DNA from: an uncultured Eubacterium sp.
GTDB taxonomy: Bacteria; Bacillota; Clostridia; Oscillospirales; Acutalibacteraceae
NCBI GenBank assembly: GCA_905233805.1
Contig: CAJOER010000094.1
Coordinates: 1 to 7,965 of the forward strand
DNA: 7,965 nucleotides
Direction of reading: 5' to 3'
Below the pieces are notes generated by a model that searched no databases, had not been told where the DNA came from, and was given only the letters and a program-made list of their open reading frames with translations. The translations under genes and the position numbers were made by a program. Positions 1 through 5,356 of the stretch are shown here, piece after piece (position 1 is the first letter of the stretch; the number at the start of each line of letters is the position of its first letter).

Positions 1-1
1 C

Positions 2-619
2 CGCGGATATTACTACGATTACGATATGCCGAGCTATTACCTTCAGTCAAGGTATTACCGTCAGCAGTGGGGACGCTTCCTCAACGCAGATTTACCCGAA
101 ATAGCAGGGATTTTCAAAGACGAAATAAATGGCTTGAACCTGTTCTCGTACTGCTATAATGACCCTGTGAATTACTATGATTATGATGGCTATTCTTCGT
201 TTTTATTAAATAGTAGTACATCATTTATGAATATTATTAATAAGTTTTTTAATAATGTTAGCAAAACACTTTACAATATTTTTATCTTTTGGGATAACAC
301 AAATAAATCTTCTTCGTATATTTATTTAAATCCCCTTTTGAAAAAAGGTGGTAATAAAGGTAAAAAAACAAAAAATCCTAATAAAAGGAAGGGCAGTGAA
401 GGGCGTCAACACAATGGAGGAAGAGAACGAAATGTTGGTCATGAAAATGGGGAAGAGCATTCTAGAAAACCAAAGGGGAATAAAGGTGCAAGACAGTCGC
501 CATTGTTTATAATACTTATAATTATACTTTTTATTATTATTGTTGACGATGCTTCTGGAATAGGTGGCATTGATGATGTGTTAATACCAGAAATACTTAT
601 TGGATTAGCTTATGCATAG
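2..619 (+). CDS. Rhs/YD-repeat protein, C-terminal part with variable tip (5' end outside window)
   Basis: The frame is open from base 2 and gives the last 205 residues of an Rhs-family protein; the ATG at 26 lies inside the conserved core and is not the true start. Residues 1-64 match the Rhs core end: GYYYD, YYLQSRYY, GRFLNAD, NLFSYCYNDPVNY and a closing YDGY. In this family the core forms a shell around a variable C-terminal tip, often a toxin. The tip here (residues 65-205) has no nuclease or other toxin motif that I recognise. It contains a Lys/Asn/Gly-rich stretch at 114-164 including RNVGHENGEEHSRKPKG (143-159), a very hydrophobic run at about 166-181 (LFIILIIILFIIIV), and a 24-residue tail rich in Gly, Asp and Ile. 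Base composition becomes clearly AT-rich just after the core. The stop codon overlaps the next gene, an M16 peptidase. Rhs identity is certain; the function of the tip is unknown. Confidence 0.9.
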   Translation, partial: RGYYYDYDMPSYYLQSRYYRQQWGRFLNADLPEIAGIFKDEINGLNLFSYCYNDPVNYYDYDGYSSFLLNSSTSFMNIINKFFNNVSKTLYNIFIFWDNTNKSSSYIYLNPLLKKGGNKGKKTKNPNKRKGSEGRQHNGGRERNVGHENGEEHSRKPKGNKGARQSPLFIILIIILFIIIVDDASGIGGIDDVLIPEILIGLAYA

Positions 620-1835
620 TTTTAAGGAGAAAATGTTGGAACAGCTATATTATAACAAAATTGAAAAAATTGGTTATGTAAGTATAAAATTAGTATTTAG
701 ATTTAATGACGTAGAAATCAGCAGTATTGATAATGGCGTTCCTCACTTAATAGAACATATGTTGTTTAGGCATCTCGGTAACAAAAGAATTGAAGAGCTT
801 AACGAATTATTCGCGCGAATGGGTACGGAGATATATGCAAAAACAACTTATGAATATATTAGTATTGAATTTAGTATTGCTAACGAGAATTTTGATTATG
901 CATTAGAATATATTTCTTTGCTGTTTTCTAATCAAAACTGGAGCATTGAAGAACTCTGTGATGAAAAAGCAGTTGTTTTTATGGAAAAAGAAATTAAAAC
1001 TGGCTGTGCTTCAAAACGGATAAAACGACTATATGACAATGTAATACTTAATAAAAGGATAATCGGTACGGCTACTGCCATTAAAAAAATAACTTTAAAA
1101 AAAATCTATGATTATTACAACGACATAATTAACAGAGACAATGCCCTTTGTTTTATAAGCGGGGATTATACAGATTGTCAAGTTAAATCTTTAGAAAGCA
1201 TTATCAAATCTGACGCTTTTATTGAGTCCAGAAGCAATATTAACTTACTTCCTGATTCTTTGTGCAAGAGAAAAGTTCATAAATACTTTGAATACGTAAA
1301 TGATGATATTTCTAGTTTCTATATTCATTTTGATATAGAACGCAAAAATCTTGCAGAAGCAAAATTTATTCATTGGTACTTATCGGGATATACGTCGCCG
1401 CTCTCTTATGAATTGGTAGATAAAAAAGCATTTTCGTATGAGTTGATTTCGGAAATAGATGAGTGGAGGGAATTCAGCGAATTAATATTTGTGATTGATG
1501 TGAAATATGATAATTTGTGTGCAGCCGTTTTCTCGTTTTCTGAAAAATTTAAAGAAATTATAGCAAACTTTAATGAAGAAGAATACTTAAAAACCGTGAA
1601 TTATATTAAGTTAGCTAAATTAAAAGAAAAAAACAATCCAGAAAAAATAAATGATAATGAGTTTGAATCATTATACAGAAACCTGCCCAAATCAATTCCT
1701 GCTTATGAAGAAATAAAAGAAGCATTTAAAAGAATTTTTAGATTTAACAATTATTCTTGTTATTGTTATTATTCATGTAATAGAAGCGAATTAAATGATG
1801 CTTTAAATAATCTAGAAGAGAAGTTATTTAAGTGA
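612..1835 (+). CDS. M16-family (insulinase/pitrilysin-like) zinc metallopeptidase
   Basis: The 407-residue product carries the inverted zinc motif HLIEH at residues 45-49 (His45 and His49 as ligands, Glu48 catalytic). A downstream DEKAVVFMEKE segment supplies Glu118 and Glu125; Glu125 lies 76 residues after His49, as expected for the third ligand. ARMGTEIYAKTTYEY (68-82) fits the usual lGg..nA.T.e.y element. The second half resembles the inactive M16 domain, with LSGYTSPLSYELVDKKAFSYEL around 253-274. Length matches a single M16B-type subunit. No signal peptide or membrane segment is seen, so a cytoplasmic enzyme is likely; it may need a partner subunit. The start at 612 overlaps the rhs stop by 8 bases and suggests translational coupling. 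An in-frame ATG at 633 follows AAGGAG (624-629) by only 3 bases and is a possible alternative. The gene is as AT-rich as the Rhs tip. The substrate is unknown; M16 enzymes degrade peptides or mature peptide precursors. Confidence 0.85.
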   Translation: MHSFKEKMLEQLYYNKIEKIGYVSIKLVFRFNDVEISSIDNGVPHLIEHMLFRHLGNKRIEELNELFARMGTEIYAKTTYEYISIEFSIANENFDYALEYISLLFSNQNWSIEELCDEKAVVFMEKEIKTGCASKRIKRLYDNVILNKRIIGTATAIKKITLKKIYDYYNDIINRDNALCFISGDYTDCQVKSLESIIKSDAFIESRSNINLLPDSLCKRKVHKYFEYVNDDISSFYIHFDIERKNLAEAKFIHWYLSGYTSPLSYELVDKKAFSYELISEIDEWREFSELIFVIDVKYDNLCAAVFSFSEKFKEIIANFNEEEYLKTVNYIKLAKLKEKNNPEKINDNEFESLYRNLPKSIPAYEEIKEAFKRIFRFNNYSCYCYYSCNRSELNDALNNLEEKLFK

Positions 1836-1873
1836 AATGAAAAAGAGAACTGAGATAGTTCCTTCTGCAAACT

Positions 1874-1900
1874 AAAAGCGCAGCTACGACTGCGCTTTTT
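1874..1900 (+). terminator. Intrinsic terminator of the rhs-M16 unit
   Basis: A perfect 10-base-pair stem (AAAAGCGCAG at 1874-1883, CTGCGCTTTT at 1890-1899) closes a 6-base loop, and the right arm runs directly into a T tract. It lies 38 bases after the peptidase stop. The A-rich left arm means it could also work on the opposite strand. A weaker 5-bp hairpin (GAACT/AGTTC, 1847-1861) precedes it and is not needed for the call. Confidence 0.88.
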
Positions 1901-1928
1901 CTTGTCTTGCTGAACAAATAGTAAAGTG

Positions 1929-1945
1929 AAAAAACGACGTTTTTT
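1929..1945. repeat. Perfect 8-bp inverted repeat upstream of the transporter promoter
   Basis: AAAAAACG (1929-1936) and CGTTTTTT (1938-1945) are exact inverse complements around a single central A. It ends about 30 bases before the -35 box of the transporter gene. A one-base centre is too tight for a good RNA hairpin, so a DNA-level role (a binding site or an A/T-rich upstream element) is more likely than termination. Function is not shown by sequence alone. Confidence 0.4.
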
Positions 1946-1975
1946 GTGATTTTTTTAGATAATACATCTTGTGCC

Positions 1976-2005
1976 TTGACAGTTTAATACCCGTTATTAT
2001 ATACT
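1976..2005 (+). promoter_or_regulatory. Sigma-A type promoter of the OFA transporter
   Basis: A consensus -35 box TTGACA (1976-1981) is followed after 18 bases by TATACT (2000-2005), which matches the -10 consensus at five of six positions. Transcription would begin near 2012, leaving a leader of roughly 37 bases. The box lies between the terminator at 1874-1900 and the transporter start, so the transporter is probably transcribed alone. Confidence 0.75.
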
Positions 2006-2037
2006 AAATACTGTATTTCCACGGCGAATACTAAATA
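2001..2037. repeat. Pair of 10-bp direct repeats ATACTAAATA around the transporter start site
   Basis: ATACTAAATA occurs at 2001-2010, overlapping the -10 box, and again at 2028-2037, just before the ribosome binding site. The copies start 27 bases apart. Their position would suit a repressor or other regulator acting on the transporter gene, but short AT-rich words recur by chance and no regulator gene lies nearby. Confidence 0.35.
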
Positions 2038-2048
2038 GGGGGAGAATT

Positions 2049-3278
2049 ATGGCAGGAATAAACAATAAATGGATGAGAGCCGCCGTACCCGCGCTCTTAA
2101 TCCACTGCTCAATAGGTACGGTTTACTGCTGGTCAACCTTTAAAGAGGCGATTGCCGAAAAAATCGGTATGTCCGCCTTTGCGGTCGGCTGGGCGTTTTC
2201 GCTGGCAATCTTTTTCCTCGGTATGAGCGCGGCGTTTGCGGGCAAGATGGTAGAAAAGGATATTAAAAAATCCTCGCTTTTATCCTGCATATGCTTTACT
2301 ACGGGTATGCTCGGCACGGGACTTTTTATTCAGTTCACTACGGGGATAGTCGCTCTTATCGGTATCTTTATCTGCTACGGCTGTATTATGGGTATCGGGC
2401 TCGGAGTCGGTTACCTCACTCCCGTAAAAACGCTTATGCTCTGGTTCTCCGAGCAGAAAGGGCTTGCAACCGGAATTTCCATTATGGGCTTCGGTCTTGC
2501 CAAGGCGATTGCAACCCCGATAATGGAGGCAATTCAGAAAACCCTCGGAATATCAATGATGTTCTATATTTTAGGCGGCGTTTATTTCGTAATGATGATG
2601 CTCGGCCATTTCCTTATCAAGAAGCCCGACGGCTGGGTAGAGCCGGGCGAAAAGGGCGAAAAGTTCCGCTTTACCGAGATGTTCAAAAACAGAATATTCC
2701 TCGGAATATGGCTTATGTTCTTTATCAATATCCACTGCGGTCTTGCGCTTATTACATACGAAAAGCAGATTGTTAAGGTTGCCTTTGCGGCGGCAGCCAT
2801 GACGAGCATTATTCCTTCCGTTACTGCGGCGTTTAACGCCCTCGGACGTATCGGTTACTCAACAATTTCGGATAAAATGAAGGACAGGAATACTGTCTAT
2901 AAAATTATATTCACAAGCTGTATTGCAATAACCGCGGCGGCGCTTATCCCGTTTGCTATTTCCAACGGTCAGAAGCACGTCGTTTACGGTGCAATCGTAG
3001 TTCTTCTTCTCGTTATCGTAAACCTCGGCTACGGCGGCGGCTTCTCAACTCTCCCCGCGCTTCTTTCCTCCCGCTTCGGTATGGAAAAAATCAGTAAAAT
3101 CCACGGCCTTTCGCTTTCGGCGTGGGCGGTTGCGGGACTTACGGGCAACAATATGAGCGCGATTATCTTAAAGCACACGGGGGAGAGATATGACTATATT
3201 CTCTTCGCAACCCTCGCGCTTTACGCCGCAGCTCTCGTAATCTGTATTACGATGGTAAAACCGAAGAAAAACGCTTGA
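2049..3278 (+). CDS. OFA-family (oxalate/formate antiporter-like) MFS transporter
   Basis: A 409-residue inner-membrane carrier with about twelve hydrophobic segments (roughly 10-28, 43-64, 74-95, 100-123, 137-158, 167-190, 215-233, 241-264, 284-304, 309-330, 348-370, 380-403) and a cytoplasmic central loop at about 191-214. Family marks include GLGVGYLTPVKTLMLWF then EQKGLATG (117-142), GRIGYSTISDKMKDR (266-280; the G.lsD..gR loop) and GYGGGFSTLPALLSSRFG with IHGLSLSAWAVAGLTG (327-366), all typical of OFA carriers. The family includes oxalate:formate exchangers and uncharacterised monocarboxylate carriers, so the substrate here is only inferred to be a small organic anion. The start follows a strong AGGGGGAG ribosome site (2037-2044). 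The gene has its own promoter and terminator. Its GC content is clearly higher than that of the preceding two genes and similar to the operon downstream. Confidence 0.87.
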   Translation: MAGINNKWMRAAVPALLIHCSIGTVYCWSTFKEAIAEKIGMSAFAVGWAFSLAIFFLGMSAAFAGKMVEKDIKKSSLLSCICFTTGMLGTGLFIQFTTGIVALIGIFICYGCIMGIGLGVGYLTPVKTLMLWFSEQKGLATGISIMGFGLAKAIATPIMEAIQKTLGISMMFYILGGVYFVMMMLGHFLIKKPDGWVEPGEKGEKFRFTEMFKNRIFLGIWLMFFINIHCGLALITYEKQIVKVAFAAAAMTSIIPSVTAAFNALGRIGYSTISDKMKDRNTVYKIIFTSCIAITAAALIPFAISNGQKHVVYGAIVVLLLVIVNLGYGGGFSTLPALLSSRFGMEKISKIHGLSLSAWAVAGLTGNNMSAIILKHTGERYDYILFATLALYAAALVICITMVKPKKNA

Positions 3279-3290
3279 TTTTATCTATTT

Positions 3291-3323
3291 TCCGTCCCGT
3301 ATTTTGTACGGGGCGGATTTTTT
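3291..3323 (+). terminator. Intrinsic terminator after the OFA transporter
   Basis: An 11-base-pair stem (TCCGTCCCGTA at 3291-3301, TACGGGGCGGA at 3307-3317, one T-G wobble) closes a TTTTG loop and is followed by six T (3318-3323). It begins 12 bases after the transporter stop and isolates that gene from the operon downstream. Confidence 0.92.
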
Positions 3324-3338
3324 ATGAAAAAATGAAAA

Positions 3339-3367
3339 TTAACTATTGAAATTTACTTTCCTATAAT
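3339..3367 (+). promoter_or_regulatory. Probable promoter of the methyltransferase-dprA-topA-trmFO operon
   Basis: A perfect -10 box TATAAT (3362-3367) is preceded after 17 bases by TTAACT (3339-3344), which matches four of six -35 positions. Transcription would begin near 3374, giving a leader of about 80 bases that is very AT-rich and holds only a small GAGC/GCTC hairpin (3421-3431). No riboswitch-like structure was recognised in it. Confidence 0.65.
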
Positions 3368-3456
3368 GTATATTAAATAATATATAAATTTATCATATGT
3401 GATTTATTTTAAACGAAAACGAGCAAAGCTCAGATTAAAGCACGACGGAGATGTGT

Positions 3457-4224
3457 ATGGAAAGAATCACAAGCAGAGCAAATCAACTTGTTAAGGACAC
3501 CAAAAAGCTTATGACCTCTTCAAGAGAAAGAAGAGAGAAATCTCTGTTCGTTCTCGAGGGAGCACGGCTTTGTTTTGATGTCCTTAATTCTGTTTATGAA
3601 GTTAAATACCTGCTCATTACCGAAAATGCGTATGATAAATATAAAGAAAGCGCAGATGAATTAATCGCCTGTGCCGAAAGCGCGTATCTTATAAGCGAAG
3701 ATATTGCCGCAAAGATCGGGGAAACCGAAAATACGCAGGGCGTATTCGCGGTTTGTAAAATGAAAAAAGAAAGTGCCGAACCTGATGATAAAATGCTCGC
3801 GCTTGACTGCGTGCGCGACCCGGCAAATATCGGCGCAATATTCAGAACAGCCGAAGCGCTCGGAATAAAGACGGTTATAGTTTATGACTGCTGCGATTTA
3901 TATAATCCTAAAACTCTGCGCGCCTCAATGGGCGGCGTGCTGAGAATCAGCGTTATTGAAAGCGAGGACCTTGAAAAAACGCTGACCTCGCTTAAAGGCG
4001 ATTATAAAATCTATTCAACCGTTCCCGATGAAAATGCAAAAAGCATTACCGCGGTTGATTTCAGTGATAAAGCAGTCTGCGTTATAGGTAACGAGGCAAA
4101 CGGCGTTGAAGATAATATCAAGAATATTTCCGACGCGCTTATAACTATTCCTATGAAAGGTAACGCCGAAAGTCTTAACGCGGGCGTTGCCGCCGCAATT
4201 ACTATGTGGGAGATGCTCAGATAA
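3457..4224 (+). CDS. SpoU/TrmH-family RNA 2'-O-ribose methyltransferase
   Basis: The product is a knotted (SPOUT) S-adenosylmethionine-dependent enzyme that methylates ribose 2'-OH groups, most likely in 23S rRNA; the exact site cannot be told from sequence. The N-terminal part (1-100) looks like the SpoU substrate-binding domain, with SRERREKSLFVLEGARL at 22-38. The catalytic domain has motif 1 DPANIGAIFRTAEALG (121-136), the NPKTLRASMGGVLRI element (150-164), motif 2 IGNEANGVE (210-218) and motif 3 IPMKGNAESLNAGVAAA (231-247). The 255-residue length is normal. I chose the ATG at 3457 because ACGGAG (3445-3450) lies 6 bases before it; the in-frame ATG at 3451 directly abuts that site. It is the first gene of the operon and its stop abuts the dprA start. 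Confidence 0.88.
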   Translation: MERITSRANQLVKDTKKLMTSSRERREKSLFVLEGARLCFDVLNSVYEVKYLLITENAYDKYKESADELIACAESAYLISEDIAAKIGETENTQGVFAVCKMKKESAEPDDKMLALDCVRDPANIGAIFRTAEALGIKTVIVYDCCDLYNPKTLRASMGGVLRISVIESEDLEKTLTSLKGDYKIYSTVPDENAKSITAVDFSDKAVCVIGNEANGVEDNIKNISDALITIPMKGNAESLNAGVAAAITMWEMLR

Positions 4225-5336
4225 ATGACGGACAAAAGATACTGGATTTGGCTTCAGCTCTGTCTCGGTCAGGGCGCTCACTTCCTTCCGATTATTGAAG
4301 AGTACGGCTCCGTCGGCAGACTGTATTCCGCCGACATAATCGACTGGAAAATGAGCCCGTCTCTCACGGCTAAGCAGGTTGACGCGCTTGCAATGCACGT
4401 TCTCAAAGAGGCGGAAAGAATTATAGAAATCTGTGATGAAAACAATTACGATATAATAACGTTTGAAGATGAGGCTTATCCGAAAAAGCTTCGGGATATC
4501 ACCAACCCGCAATAGGCATAGTCGGAACGCGTAAAGCTTCAACCTACGGATTAAAGGCAGCCGAGATTATGAGTCGCGGTATGGCTGAATGCGGCGCGAT
4601 TATTATTAGCGGCGGAGCGCTCGGGGTTGACTCCGCTTCCCATAAGGGAGCGATTAAAGCCGGCGCAAAAACTTATGCGATACTCGGCAACGGTTTCGGT
4701 GCGGATTATCTTAAATCAAATGAAAAACTAAGAAATGAGATTAAATCAATGGGCGGAGCGCTTATCAGCGAATACCCGCCTATGACTGCGGCGTCAAAGT
4801 TCACCTTCCCGATGCGCAACAGGATTATCAGCGCGCTCTCGGACGGCCTGCTCGTAATCGAAGCAGGGGAAAAGAGCGGTTCGCTTATAACGGCAGGTCA
4901 CGCCGCCGAGCAGGGACGCGACGTTTTCGCAATCCCCGCGTCAATTTTTGACAGGAACTTTCAGGGCACTAATAAACTGATAGAGGACGGCGCCTTCGTC
5001 GCTACCTCGCCGTATTCGGTGCTCTCGCATTATTCGGAAAAATACAGGTCGCTCGACTTATCAAAGGCAAAAACTCCGTACGAGCTTGTAACCTCCGTGA
5101 AAAACGGAGCCAACGCCGAGGAAAAGCCTCAGGTAAGCTTTGACGCCATTATGCAGGACAGGAAAGAGCGCGTAAGAATTCAAAACGAAACGCTGTCCCT
5201 TGACGGCGAGGAAAAAACGGTATTCGATACCCTCGGCGAAAGCTTTACGGGTATTGACGATATAATAAGAGAAACAATGCTTGAAATGAAGGGGCTGATT
5301 GAAACCGCTTCGGGCAAGCGATACAGAAAGAAATAA
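4225..5336 (+). pseudogene. dprA: DNA-processing protein DprA (Smf), frame broken by a small deletion
   Basis: DprA binds single-stranded DNA taken up in transformation and loads RecA. The first frame (4225-4515, 96 residues) has the N-terminal region ending in FEDEAYPKKLRDITNP and then stops. Homology resumes at once in another frame with IVGTRKASTYG (from 4518), SGGALGVDSASHKGA, EYPPM, FPMRNRIISALSDGLLVIEAGEKSGSLITA and QGTNKLIEDGA, which form the Rossmann-like DprA core. The usual 15-20 residues between the NP and IVGTR elements are absent, so this is a deletion plus frame change rather than a one-base slip. The C-terminal winged helix also looks shortened at 5276/5277. The remaining core has no stop codon, so the damage is recent or an assembly error. 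An internal ATG at 4569 would give only a core lacking IVGTR. The start abuts the preceding stop; topA follows 20 bases later. Confidence 0.8.
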
Positions 5337-5340
5337 CCGA

Positions 5341-5346
5341 AAGGAT
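5341..5346 (+). promoter_or_regulatory. Ribosome binding site of topA
   Basis: AAGGAT lies 10 bases before the ATG at 5357, inside the 20-base gap after dprA. It supports independent initiation of topA, so the broken frame upstream need not abolish its translation. Confidence 0.55.
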
Positions 5347-5356
5347 AAAATACAGA

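Noticed and set aside
2291..2776. 161-residue + strand open frame inside the transporter gene
   Set aside because: It is a shadow frame with Arg/Tyr-rich, low-plausibility sequence lying wholly within a well-supported MFS gene.
3346..3367. TTGAAA (3346-3351) as the -35 box for TATAAT at 3362
   Set aside because: The spacer would be only 10 bases; TTAACT at 3339-3344 gives the normal 17.
3384..3393. Palindrome ATAAATTTAT in the methyltransferase leader
   Set aside because: It is a short A/T-only palindrome in a very AT-rich stretch and is expected by chance.
4225..4515. The 96-residue frame as a separate small gene
   Set aside because: It aligns as the N-terminal part of DprA and the remainder follows immediately in another frame, so it is one broken gene.
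4504..4517. Programmed -1 ribosomal frameshift in dprA
   Set aside because: There is no X-XXY-YYZ slippery heptamer or clear downstream structure, and a shift would not restore the missing 15-20 residues.
4015..4542. 175-residue - strand open frame across the methyltransferase-dprA junction
   Set aside because: It is antisense to two genes with clear family motifs, and its own product has no recognisable motif.
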